Shown: positions 1 to 11,100 of the stretch, piece after piece
Position numbering within the stretch: the stretch's first letter is position 1
How the letters are laid out: every line of letters begins with the position of its first letter
NCBI RefSeq assembly: GCF_018143015.1
Contig: NC_054751.1
Coordinates: forward strand, 29,279,783-29,343,782
Direction of reading: 5' to 3'
Length of the DNA stretch: 64,000 nucleotides
DNA from: Lytechinus variegatus
Lineage: Eukaryota > Echinodermata > Echinoidea > Temnopleuroida > Toxopneustidae
The notes under the pieces: model-generated
Database searches by the model: none
What the model was told of the DNA's origin: nothing
What the model saw: the letters and a program-made list of their open reading frames with translations, nothing else
Made by a program: the position numbers and the translations under genes

Positions 1-260
1 CATGTTACTAGTCCTATTGATCATAATAATAATAAAAAAATAATGATAATGATAATTATAATAATAATGAGAAAAATAATACTTAATGACGATAATAATA
101 ATAACAATAATGATAAGAATAATAATGATAATAATAATATCAATAACAATAATAATAATAGTAATAATGATAGTGATAATAATAATAAAGATAAGAACGA
201 TGATAATAATGATAACATTTGAATAAATTCCCTTTTTTTCATTTCATTAAGAAAATTCAA
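1..260. repeat. AT-rich (AAT/GAT)n microsatellite
   Basis: Degenerate trinucleotide tract of aat, gat and aac units. The leucine/isoleucine-rich open frame on the minus strand is a by-product of the repeat and is not a gene. Confidence 0.85.
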
Positions 261-499
261 AGAAAATGTATTTATCTTTAGTCAATGACAAATAAAAAGT
301 AGACATTTCAAGAATCATATTTTCATCTATAAAACTATATTTTCATAAAAATTATTCAATACACAGGAAACATCTTCAAATGTACACAATTTTTTCACAC
401 ATAATTTTCTTCAACCTGAATAAATCATTGTGCATTTTTTTAATCAATAATGTCCAATAAATTCTAAAAAAAACTGTGGTGTCATTGACTTTTGTACAA

Positions 500-1060
500 G
501 TTTTTCAACATTCATTAGTGTTGTTGGTGTTGCCGCTGCTGTTGTCATCATGGTTGCTGTAATTTATTTTCTTTTTGCTGCTGCTCTTGGTGTTGTTGGT
601 GTGATTGTTTCATTGCTGGTGCATTGCTACTGATGTTGCTCAAGGTGTTGCCTGTGTGGTTGCTCTTGTCATCGCTGCTACTGCTGCTGTTTACAAGTAT
701 GGCTGTTGCATCCCCTGATGCATTTATTGATGTTGCCGCTTGTGTTGTTTCCTGTATGATTGCTTAATCCTTGACATTGGCTTTGTTTCTACTGTCGTTG
801 TCGCTACTGCTGTTGATGTTTACCACTGTGGTTGTTGCATCTCTTCATGAAGTTATTCATGTTGCGCGCGATGTTCCCTGCATGGTTGTTGGAGCTCCTG
901 CTACTGTTGATGTTGCCAATGTGATTGTTGCATTTCTGCTGTAATACATGTAGGTATTTTTGCTGTTGCTCTTGATGTTGTCGGTGCGGTTGCTGCATCT
1001 CTTCTTGCAGTTGAGGTTTCGGCTGCTGATGCTGTTGTTGCTCCTGCTGCTGTTCATGTT
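500..1060. repeat. Degenerate GTT/GCT trinucleotide-rich tract
   Basis: About 560 bp rich in gttgttgctgctgttgtt-like steps with irregular interruptions. Open frames on both strands are low complexity (Q/N/S-rich or L-rich) and share no recognisable domain. It looks like an old decayed microsatellite or minisatellite. Confidence 0.6.
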
Positions 1061-1079
1061 TATTGAAGTAACTGAAATG

Positions 1080-2900
1080 GAATTAATTTATAGAGCATGT
1101 GATATTTTATTAATAAAGATATTAATTTCCATGATTATTGATACCAAAGTCATTTATTCCTAATTTAATTATCGCTGTTAAAATTCTGCGAAAAATCTCA
1201 CTGCTCATTGATTATGAAAATTTATGCGTAAAATCATAAGTTTGCTCTAATAGACCAGTTCGTAGTTACTTCGTGGACAATTTTGGTCAAATGACCTTTC
1301 ATTTCTTTCATCATGATAGGCAGATTTCAAAGCAAGATATTACGTAAGCTTGCCTTACATAGCAGGATGAAGAAATTGAATAGACCAGGTGACTAGAATA
1401 GCACACAAATGAACACGTAATGAAGGCATTTGTTGCATTCCTACTTTGAATGCATATCTTAGCATGTTGCACAATGTACTTTGCAAACTGTGAAATACCA
1501 GTCGTTCGTGGAAGCATTGTTGTTTTTTGTGGATGAAAATGAAAATGACAATTCAAAAGAATATATGAATAATCAAGACATCAAAGTTGGTGCTTATCTC
1601 ATTAGATTTTAAAGCACCATGTCACTTTAGTACAAATGACCTTCTTCTGATCATGCATAGAATCTTTTGATCATGCGCAGAAAGGAACTACGAACTGGCT
1701 TATTAATAAAATAAAGCCCCTAAAATGCTCATTTTTGTTTCACATACTCTAGATAGGCATCTGATCAAATTTATTTTTCAAAAATGTACACATCACATTT
1801 ATTTTCTTATGTATTCTATTGTTTTCTAAATTTCTTATGTATTTCTTTGTTTTATGACTTTTTGCTTTTCATTGTGTTTTCAATGGAAATTTTCGGGGAC
1901 TTTATTTTTACCATAGACAAGATAAAATTAAATGATTTTAAGCAGTAAAAGGAAAAATAATGATACATTTTATGAATTTTGGCTAAAAACACTATTTGCA
2001 TTGGATTTGTACACAAATTCATGTTTTTGAGCAATTTTGGGTCTGCATGCACTTACGAAATGTTGCGTTATTTCGGAAACGCGTACCTGGGGGTCACAAT
2101 TTTGGTCTCAAAAGTTGCGCGAGAGTCTTGAAAGTAAAAAGTCAGCGAGCGACACATTAAGAAAACTTTGAGCAGCTGATTTATCGCGAAAAATGTCGAG
2201 CCCCCCCCCCCCCCCCGTCTTCTTAGGGTTAAACAACCCAAAAAAATGCATAAGAAAAAAATTAAAATGTTCATGTATACATAATTGATTTTAATGACTT
2301 TAATGACAAAATAAAGGGAGTCAAAATCCAAAATTATCACATTTGTTTTTTATTTCGTGATTCAGAACCAACCTGCTGATTTCTGAAGTGAGTGCACAAT
2401 CTACAGGCAAGATCCTGAGCCACCCCCCCCCCCCCTACCAAGATCATTTGAATAAGTGAGGTTTAATGACTGCTTTTGTAGTCATTAAATTTATCTGATT
2501 TATACATGCCTACAAGAGATATAAAAAAAATTGTGTTCTTTTTTGGGTAATTTTGCAGTGTTCCTAGCTGACAAAGCAGAGGGTGATGGTGTGTGGGGGG
2601 TCTAATAGGAATGCAGAACAATGGAACATTCATTTACTACTTTGGCAATAGAAAGCAAGACACAGCATCTAGCATTGATTGATATTGGATGTTTTACAAC
2701 TGTCCAAGAAATATCATCAATAATCATTTAAGCATCTAAGCACTTATTATCTTATAGACTTATAGATGTCACTGTTTTCAAATATTGACTGCTAGAAGAC
2801 CAAATAAAGAAGAGAACAGTACTGGCAATTTAATTTTTTTTTAATGTGACTACTTTCTTCGCCAAAGTGAGGCAGTCATACTTAAGAGTGTTTTAACTTA
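1080..2900. other. Intergenic, nothing recognised
   Basis: AT-rich DNA without a coding signature. It holds poly-C tracts near 2199-2215 and 2423-2436. I see no TIR, tRNA or RT signal here. Confidence 0.5.
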
Positions 2901-2909
2901 CAAGTGACA

Positions 2910-3014
2910 TCACATTTCCTGCCTTCTTGTCTGGCTCTCCAAAACCTTCAACCATTTATACTTGGGTAACTTTGTATCTCGCATCCGTCTGAAAAGTTTG
3001 GGTGAAGCCTCCAC
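2910..3014 (-). CDS. Candidate alternative last exon, unknown protein
   Basis: On the minus strand an acceptor ending CTTCAG (3015-3016 = AG) is followed by 34 open codons and a TGA at 2910-2912. The peptide is basic and contains FRRMRDTKLPKYKWL. It enters in phase 0, the same phase as the candidate exon at 3655-3784 and the donor at 5688, so either could be the last coding exon of one gene. I do not recognise the family. No transcript evidence is available; the reading rests on an intact short frame and a good acceptor, so this could be chance. Confidence 0.3.
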   Translation of the reverse strand: MEASPKLFRRMRDTKLPKYKWLKVLESQTRRQEM

Positions 3015-3654
3015 CTGAAGGAAAAAAGAGTATTGAACTAATTAAAATATTTGCCACAATCTTGTATTTCTTCTCACATGTATATGTACATGTCTAAAAA
3101 CAGGAAATAAAACATCTTTTGATTACCAGAATTCATATAGAAGGGGGTAAACAAAGGGTTCAAGCTTTTATTATGTTAATCAAAAATAAAAATAGTAAAT
3201 GACATATGCTCTGGCTGAGAAACTTAGAGAAATTATTCCTCGTAATGTAGCTTGTATGTACATACACATGAGCAAGTAGTGAAAAATGGATTGAGGGGTG
3301 TGAGTAGGGGCTACGAAAACAGAAGGGGGGGGGGGGCTGGGGTCGCATGTTAACTGTAGAGTTTTTAAAGTGAGCGACCATGCAAAAAATCATGACCAAA
3401 TGGTAATTTTTATGTTTTTCAGCTCCCGCACTGTTTTCCAAAACCATGTACAAAAATGACCATCTGGATGATTTTTTGCATGGTCATGGTCTTTCATGTC
3501 TATGTAATGTCTACATTACAAACTGACTTTAAAATCTGGTACAGTGCGATTTCATTATCATTGATGTGGGTTTTAATGATTTAACATTCTGCAACCTAAA
3601 CAATATCCTTCATTTTTTGTCATCATTATAGCATTTTACTAGTCTACATGTTAC

Positions 3655-3784
3655 CTGTGGTTGCATTTCAATCTCAGTGTTTCTTCACCCATTGCCAAAT
3701 CTTCTGCCACATGTTCATCAGATTGGCCCCTGGCACATTCCTTGCTGTAGTAGACCAGTCAGAGCCAAGCTCTCTAGTTCCAGT
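3655..3784 (-). CDS. Candidate exon, unknown small protein C-terminus
   Basis: A minus-strand acceptor (TTCTAATTTCAG, including a branch-like CTAAT) is followed by 36 open codons ending in WQKIWQWVKKH and a TGA at 3674-3676. The segment continues to a donor CACAG|GTAACA at 3654. The other two frames close quickly. It enters in phase 0, matching the phase-0 donor of the candidate exon at 5688-5778. The tryptophan-rich basic tail is distinctive but I cannot name the family. If this exon is always used, the exon at 2910-3014 would lie in the 3' UTR; if it is skipped, that exon gives a different C-terminus. Confidence 0.35.
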
Positions 3785-4347
3785 CTGAAATTAGAACATT
3801 AATATTACATTGATATAACAAAGAATATGTAGATTGACACAGTGATCATTGAAAAATATTGCACTTTCTATGAATATTGTTGACATTTTATAAAGGGGAA
3901 TGATTCAAATATACCAATCATTTTTCTTTCTTGTTGTATTATCCTGAAATTTCTAGAATCGACCAACAATCGGTCAACAATTAATTCTTGTTAATTCATA
4001 TAATTTCCACTTGATTATAAGCAAGACAGTCATTAACATATTAATCATACAAATAATAAAACATTTTTGTCATTAATATATTTTTGAATTAAAATAAAAG
4101 TTTTTTCTAACCCAATAGCACATGGATACCTTGCTGGTTTAATTTACTGGATTTTGTTCAATAGTACTTTATTATGAGATTCAAAGGCAAAAAAATACTT
4201 GGGCTTGATGAGATCCATTGCATATTCCCCTTTATTTTTGTTTTAATGAATGGACCTTTAAGTACCTTTACGTGCTATTTAAGGTTAGGTTTGACTAGAT
4301 CTAGACTCTAACTTTATGTGGTACGATAAAAATGAAAAATAAAATTG

Positions 4348-4552
4348 AAAAATTGAAGAGCCCCGACTGGGGGATTTCGCATTGTAAGTCCCATAATGGT
4401 GGCTGCACGATAGCTAGACAGCTGGCAGCTGTCTGTTTCGAGGAGTTTTTAAACATTTTTTTTTATTTCTCATACACAGACGGCTTGCTATTGTGCAGCC
4501 ACCATTAGGGGACTTACAATGCAAAATCCCCCCGTCGGGGCTCTTCAATTTT
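4348..4552. mobile_element. Short TIR element (MITE), about 205 bp
   Basis: Nearly perfect inverted ends of about 60 bp (TTGAAGAGCCCCGACTGGGG on the left, its complement on the right) flank a short loop. The whole copy can fold into one hairpin. No coding capacity. Confidence 0.85.
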
Positions 4553-5687
4553 GTCTTTAATGAATAACAATTTTGAAAATTAACGCGACCAAAATGCAAA
4601 TTTATATTCCCTCTTGGCAATAATTCCCCAAAACGGAGAAAATTGAAGTTAAAAGGAACAAAACAGTGACTTACCTCGGCTGTCGCGCAAATTCACTTCC
4701 CCTTTTTATCCGATCTTAAGTACGTAAACATATGGCCATTGAGTCCCCTGTACAGATCGCGCTAGAACTTCGGTCTCTGTATTTGGTGAGTGAAGCCAAC
4801 GGAGTTCAGCTGAACAACCAGCAAAACAGGGACCGAAGCTTTTGGTCTACTGCCACGGGTGCACCATTTAAAACTTATAATATCTAGATTTTGATTGGGT
4901 GTGAACGCACCTCTGCCACATAACTCCCCCCTGAATCCTCGCCTGCTGTCGAGTGCCTCCATTTCGTTTGACTTGTGTTCGCTAAGCCTATATGCTAAAT
5001 AAGTTGAGAATATCCAATTTATCACTCACACTATCAATATGTGATTTAGCTCCTGTCCAATTCCAATGACTGTAACACAGAATTGGGATGGCCACATTGG
5101 ATTTGTGTACATCTATTGCACACGCTGGTAATCGAGGATATCCCCGACCACACCGAGCAACAAAATTAATACAAAAACCAAAGGAAAAGAAAAATTATGA
5201 TTTTTAATATAGAATGTCAGGCCAAATCGTGGTTTTGGGAACCACTCATAGATTTGTGTACGCGCACTTGTGTACAAAGTGAATGGAGGTGGAAATAGGG
5301 TAGTGCGTGCGCGTGTGACTGAATAAAGCGCTGCTGTATGAAGTGAACGGTGGTTCCCTATATCACGATAATGCCGAATGTCATAAAGGTAAAACAATAT
5401 AAAGATTTCTCTTAGCAAAATTACAGCCCTGTGTGCATCATAAAAACGTGTATGGACAGGGTCGCGATGGGTCGTTGTGTGGACCTCAGTCAGATACTTA
5501 GTTCTGCAGACACAGAAACACGGGTATGGGACTAGACTGGATTATGTACTGTCAAGTTTGTCGATCGTATCGACAGGGTTCCTGCCAGAAGATTATCTTT
5601 TCTTGTAATTCAATTGATAATTACGCACCACAAATTATTCATCACCTTACATATAATATGAACGACATTTTGAATGGTTTTACTTAC

Positions 5688-5778
5688 GGTAAAATCCTCA
5701 TTCACCTCTCCGGTGACCTTCACTTCTGCTAATTTCTTCGTTTCATTTCGAATCGTCGCGGCGAAAACATCAAACAAA
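5688..5778 (-). CDS. Candidate internal/first exon of unknown minus-strand gene
   Basis: Thirty open codons (including KLAEVKVTGEVNEDFT) run into a strong donor, ACC|GTAAGTA, at 5687. The frame has no ATG and is closed by a TAA upstream. It would therefore need an upstream exon joined at the weak TGTAG acceptor at 5779-5780, or a non-AUG start. It ends in phase 0, as do the entries of the candidate exons at 3784 and 3014, which is the main support for one gene. A GC-rich stretch at 5860-6030 lies just upstream on this strand and could be promoter DNA. Confidence 0.3.
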
Positions 5779-5866
5779 CTACATTTTTATCAAAACTTTG
5801 GGAGTGGGCGTGGCCTAATTAGTCAGCGAACCTCGTTCAAGACGATTTGTAAAATAAAAATGTACT

Positions 5867-5996
5867 GAACGCGAAGGTTCGGGAAAAGCCCCCCCGGTTG
5901 TGCCATTTGGGGGCGTTGTCGACACTGACGCGCCCTAACGCTCCCAACGCACCCTTTCGGCCAAACTGGGGGGGCTTTGGACGAATCTTCGCGTTC
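5867..5996. mobile_element. Small GC-rich TIR element, about 130 bp
   Basis: Imperfect inverted ends of about 30 bp (GAACGCGAAGGTTCGGG on the left against GAACGCGAAGATTCGTC read from the right), each followed by AAAGCCCCCCC. An internal CGCACCCTTTCGGCC-like motif recurs just outside the right end. Confidence 0.5.
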
Positions 5997-6099
5997 GCGT
6001 TGACGCACCCTAACGCGACAGCACCCACCCTTTCGACATAAGCCTTTGTTTATGAACATTATGGAATACACGTAGACAATATGAACTTGGCAAATCAAA

Positions 6100-6590
6100 C
6101 AATGTGACCATGCAGCGTGAGCTTAAAATGCTGATATGTAGACCACAAAACGGACATTTCACAGAGCACTTAAATTTGTAAATAAAAAAAAAATAATAAT
6201 GAAAGCTCGATGTCCGAGCTAAAATATGTTTTGCATATTGACTTCAAAACTTGCTCCACATCAGCCTATTGAGCAAGATATGAATCCCATCGAACAGGCA
6301 ATTATTGCGCGAAGCGCCAGCAAAAATTTTATATAGTAAAACATGAAAAGATTTTTTTTTATTGCAAGTCTTCCCTTACATTATTTTTACACTCGTCTTC
6401 CTCCTCTTATTTTCCTCTTCTTTTTTCTTCTGTCTTTCTTCTTCTTTTCCTTTTTTCTTTCTTCTTTCTCCCTCTTTCTTTTCTTTTTTTTTTGCTCTTC
6501 CAATTTTTTCTGGGGGGCACCTGGGGGGGCACACCAAATCTCAGGGGGGGCACGTGCCCCCCAGGCCCCCCCGTAGCTACGCCACTGAAG
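6100..6590. mobile_element. Decayed hAT-like element with CTACGCCACTG end
   Basis: The right end GTAGCTACGCCACTG (6571-6585), with a preceding run of GGGGGGCACGTGCCCCCC, matches the right end of the better-preserved element at 20448-22006. A GCGCGAAGCGC motif near 6306 also belongs to that family. The left end is not recognisable. The interior is a pyrimidine-rich CTT/TTC tract at about 6340-6510, and its open frames are low complexity. Confidence 0.55.
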
Positions 6591-6619
6591 ACTAGGGCCT
6601 ACATTAAAGATAAATGATG

Positions 6620-7840
6620 AAAAGCTTAACTGGTGAATAACTTTGTGCACTTTCGGATCCAGGGGATCAATTAAAATTTGTAATGCAAAATGCCTTGAAA
6701 GTAGAAGTTTGCCCCCCCCTTTTTAAAAGAAGACTTTTTTTTGCCTTTTAACATTTTTCCTTGAATAAAATGTGCCCCCCTTTGGGAAAATCCTGGATCC
6801 GCTGTATGGTATTTTACCCATACTGCTACTCATGATAATATGCCACAATGTCAAGAGGCACTATTGATACTGGGGCATATTTTGTGAGCGAGCGAAAATT
6901 TTGACATTTTTAAAATGAAAATGAAATTTTGTGATGCATTTTTAAATAATTATCAGAAAATGATATAATGTATCACCATTTTCCTTAACTTTTTTTTCTT
7001 TTTTGTTGGTCGTGGACCTTTTTTAAGGGGGGGGGGTGTCCGAAGCTCACCCTGGCGGCGGAGCCTTGGAAGTATTTTTTTTTTAATTCAATCGAATAGA
7101 GTCCTATATGGTTCTTTCTGATAGGCCCTTTCTTTCTCATTCTAGTTTTTCTTTCCTTCAAATATTAAAAAAAAATAACCAAGCAACCCACAAACAAAAT
7201 ATGGAACGATCATGTAGGTTCCGGCTCAGCTCACCCCCCTACACATATGCACATAGTACCCTGCATGCACAGGCCTTGACGATGGCGCCCGCTAGTTCTT
7301 AGTTCATACCCTATTATGCAACGCATGAATTTATTGAAAAAATGTAAGAAGGTATTTGAATAGTAAAGGCTGTGGTAAAACTGAATTTAGTGACATTTAT
7401 AATGAAATTATGAATGTATGTATTTCCCCTCCAGCTTCGGCTCCGCAAACCATCGGAGGGGAGTCCGAGGGACAGCAGCTCAGCAAATCAATCTTTGAGT
7501 GATGTGCAACATGTCAGACTATGCCTATGTTAGTCTGCATTTGTTCGTAAACATGTAAATATTATATATGTGTTGGCTTTTTTTACCACAACTTCAACGG
7601 TGGATTCTCAGCACTCAGCATTCAAATCAACAATACAGTACGACAATACACCACAGGTGGTATGTACTTATATAGGAAGAAGAAGAAGAGGGGAGGCGGA
7701 GGGGAGGTCAGTAGGAAGGGGGCGGAACTCAAATCGGGGTCTACACAAACGCCTGATTTCAGACTAGTTCTCAGACTAGTTCTATTTATTGACATCGATG
7801 AAGCGCTATCAGCTGAGCTGACGGAAGATAACGAAGTCGA
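6620..7840. other. Upstream region of FAHD2, little recognised
   Basis: AT-rich DNA with poly-G/poly-C runs. It becomes more GC-rich around 7430-7480 and a purine-rich GAAGAAGAAG stretch lies at about 7677. It should contain the FAHD2 promoter and 5' UTR but shows no clear TATA box or initiator. Confidence 0.4.
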
Positions 7841-7900
7841 AGGTCGCTAACAATAATACTACTTTTAAAACTCGTTTCGCTATTGTACACGCCTCCCCAA

Positions 7901-8178
7901 ATGTTTAACCAACTTCGTCAAGTTGCAAGAGCATTAAAATCCATTCCAAGTCAGAGTGCGACCAACTTTCAGCTCTGGAACCAGCCCACTACTTTTTGTC
8001 GCAGATCTCTGTCCAACATGCGGTTCGTCCAGTTCGAGGAGTCGGGCAAGTGCCGGGTGGGCGTGGAGGTAGAAGCTGGTGGTGATTTTGTTGATCTCTG
8101 CGGCTCGGATCAGACGATACCAGATACAACCTTGAAACTGATCGAAGGCGGGCCGAGCCTCATACAACAGGCACAAAA
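7901..8178 (+). CDS. FAHD2: FAHD2 exon 1 (targeting peptide and N-terminal domain)
   Basis: The start is the ATG at 7901; upstream codons in the frame lack another ATG. The exon ends CACAAAA|GTAAAT in phase 2. It encodes residues 1-92, including [16 protein letters not shown], typical of the FAHD2 N-terminal domain. Confidence 0.92.
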
Positions 8179-11100
8179 GTAAATGCTTAAATACGTTATT
8201 TTAAAATTTATCTGGAAAACATGACTGTGTCTCACAGTTTGTGCCAGGCAGTGACTCACCACTCCGTCTCCGTTTCCACTCCAGAGTCCAGCATGTCCAG
8301 TGTCACTCATACTATTTTTTTTCATTGTGAAATGAAGTATCACTAAAACTATCAGGGTGGAATTGTTTCCCTTTCTATTCTTGTTTGGTTCCTTTTATTC
8401 TTAGAGTGCATAGCTGCTAGCTGTAAAGCACATATATCCCTAACTTAGATTTAGTGGTGGGGGTGTGCCGCGGGCAAGACAAAAAACGGGAGCCTTGGAG
8501 CGGGCTTAATGTAAAAAGGAGGGTCCTCGGAACGGGCTTCAGGAGGACAAATGTTTGTGAAAACGGGGGGTCCTTGGAACGGATCGCCAGCCTGTGAGTG
8601 CGTATGCATCCCTATATCACAGAGATGTACATCTCTATGATCCCTATGAAACGGTCATGCGTGCATGATGCAGCTAGCGCGGCCTCCCCCGGGGAGCTCT
8701 GCGGCCGCTTTTCACCAAAATTGCAGCTCATTCAATGCGATCGTAGCGGCGTAACGAAAAATTTGCGAAGCTTTGGAGCGGATTACTCTCCTTTTTTTCT
8801 CGATAAGATGAAAATGCTATGCCTTGGAGCGGCTTTCTTTGTTTTTTTTCTCAACAAGGCAAAAATGCTATGCCTTGGAACGGAAATTTGAGTGTGAAAA
8901 TGGGGGTCCCCTCCGCGGCACATTCCCACTATGCATTATATATTGACTGCCCCCCCCCCCCGGGGCAGAAACTAATACTTAACTGGGTTCCAAAAGAATG
9001 CTATCAAACTTCACAAGTGCACGACACAAATTTCACGACTCCATCGATATGAATGAAATTTTGACACAGGCTAGCTTCATGCAATAATCTTAAACACATA
9101 TCTATAATTGGTTCCGGTCTTCCGGAATCCAAAGGCAAAAGAGAGACCAATTAAATAATATCTCTTGCTTTATGTTTGTTTGTGTATGTTCATTTTATAT
9201 TGCCCTCTATACTGTTAAGTACAGATAACCTGGGCATATTGTAATTGTTTCCGTTTTATCAATAAAAGGTGATTTATAAGAAAAAAAAGGATTATTGAAT
9301 TTCACTGTATGACCATCAGCATTTTTAATTGATTGCCTCAATAACTAAGAAGTAAGTTAAAATTCACGTTTTTAAAGGTCAACTCGAACCCAGGGGCCCC
9401 GTTTCTCAACACATGGACAAGTTAGTCATATCTTTATCCACCAACCACAGAGTTAGTTCCAATCTTACTAAACCTGTTTCTCGAAAGGCTTCCTAACTAG
9501 AATACCTTGATATCGATACTATCGGTAAAAAGAGCAGACAAGATGTAGCCTTAGTAACAAAATGGCATAATTTTCAAAAAAAAATTATGAGAAAATTGCA
9601 AATATTGTGATGAATTGGGAGATACATTTTTTCAAAATTATAGCACAGGTAAATTATGCATCATACATATTTAGGCCATGAAGACTGGAGCAATCAATTG
9701 CTGGGAAAATTAAATTATGAATAATTCATTTCATGACTAAAGAAATCACATATGGACGTTGAGATGGGTACCCCCGGGATATTCAATTTTAATAGTTTAC
9801 GAAAGTAAACTATGACGGCTTTCTTTGTAAAATAATGATAATTATAAATATAGTTTAACATAAACTTTTTAAATATTTGATACAGAAACATACAATTTGA
9901 CGAATTCTATGCATAAATTCGAGATAGAATTTATCCAAATGTTAATAGGGGTCTGAAAACGACGAATACAAGTTCAGTTATGGATGGCCTGATGTGGTAG
10001 AATAAATCATGTTACTATTTCAAAATGAATGGTTTTGGGGTGTTCTACTAACAGTTTTTATAGTTTCTGTGTATTACAATTACATTGAATGCATTATCCC
10101 ACTTGTTTTGTGATGTACTTTCAACCTCTACAATTGATTACGTAAGATATAATTTCAAAATTTCTATGCACTTTTGCATGTCATAGTCTACCCAAGTGAT
10201 GCCACTACGTCATTAAGAAAGAAGTTATGACAGGTTCGGAGGTGTCATAATATTTAGTGAGGTTGTTGTACCTGAACTTGGCAAAGAGGGCTTCGTGAAA
10301 CAGTTAGCGGACAAGTAGCTCACTATCTCCGATTTAGTCAAGAAGTTAGACTTATGACGGTGTTGAGAAATGGGCCCCAGGAAAATGTTGATTTGAGTAA
10401 ATAGAGAAAAATCAAATAAGCATAATGCTGAAAAATTTATCAAAATCGGATGTAAAAAAAGAAAGTTATGGCATTTTAAAGTTTCGCTTATTTTCACAAA
10501 ACAGCTATATGCACAACTCAGTGGCATGCAAATGAGAGAGTCGATGATGTCCATCTCTCACTATTTCTTTTGTTTTTTATTGTTTGAATTAATACCAACT
10601 TAACTGAACCACAAAATGTTATAACAATGGTAATGCCACATGTGCAGGGAGGAATAAATCTTTGTTTTACAGGACAATAAGGAGAAAATTAGAATATTTC
10701 ATATAATAAAATACAAAAGAAATAGTGAGTGATGTCATCAGTCCCCTCATTTCTATACTGACCAGGATGTGCATATGTTTTGTGAAATTAAGAGAAACTA
10801 TAAATAAAATGTCATAACTTTCTTATTTTACATCCGATTTTGATGAAATTTTCAGTGTTATGCTTGTTGGATTTTTCTATTTTTATTCAAATCAACTTTA
10901 TCTATTGGACATGTGCTCAGTAAAAATTATTTCAGGTAGCCTGTGTCAAAATTTTGTTAATTTTGACTGAGCTTTGAGCATTCCCAGTTCCCATTATAGA
11001 CTAGTTTCCACTTAACTAGATTTAACTAAATAGATATAAACAGGATCTTTTATACTGTACCTTGGGCAGGTCTCGTGAAACTTTTAAAATTCTAATTAGG

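Noticed and set aside
21-260. 79-aa leucine-rich minus-strand frame
   Set aside because: Pure by-product of the (AAT)n microsatellite.
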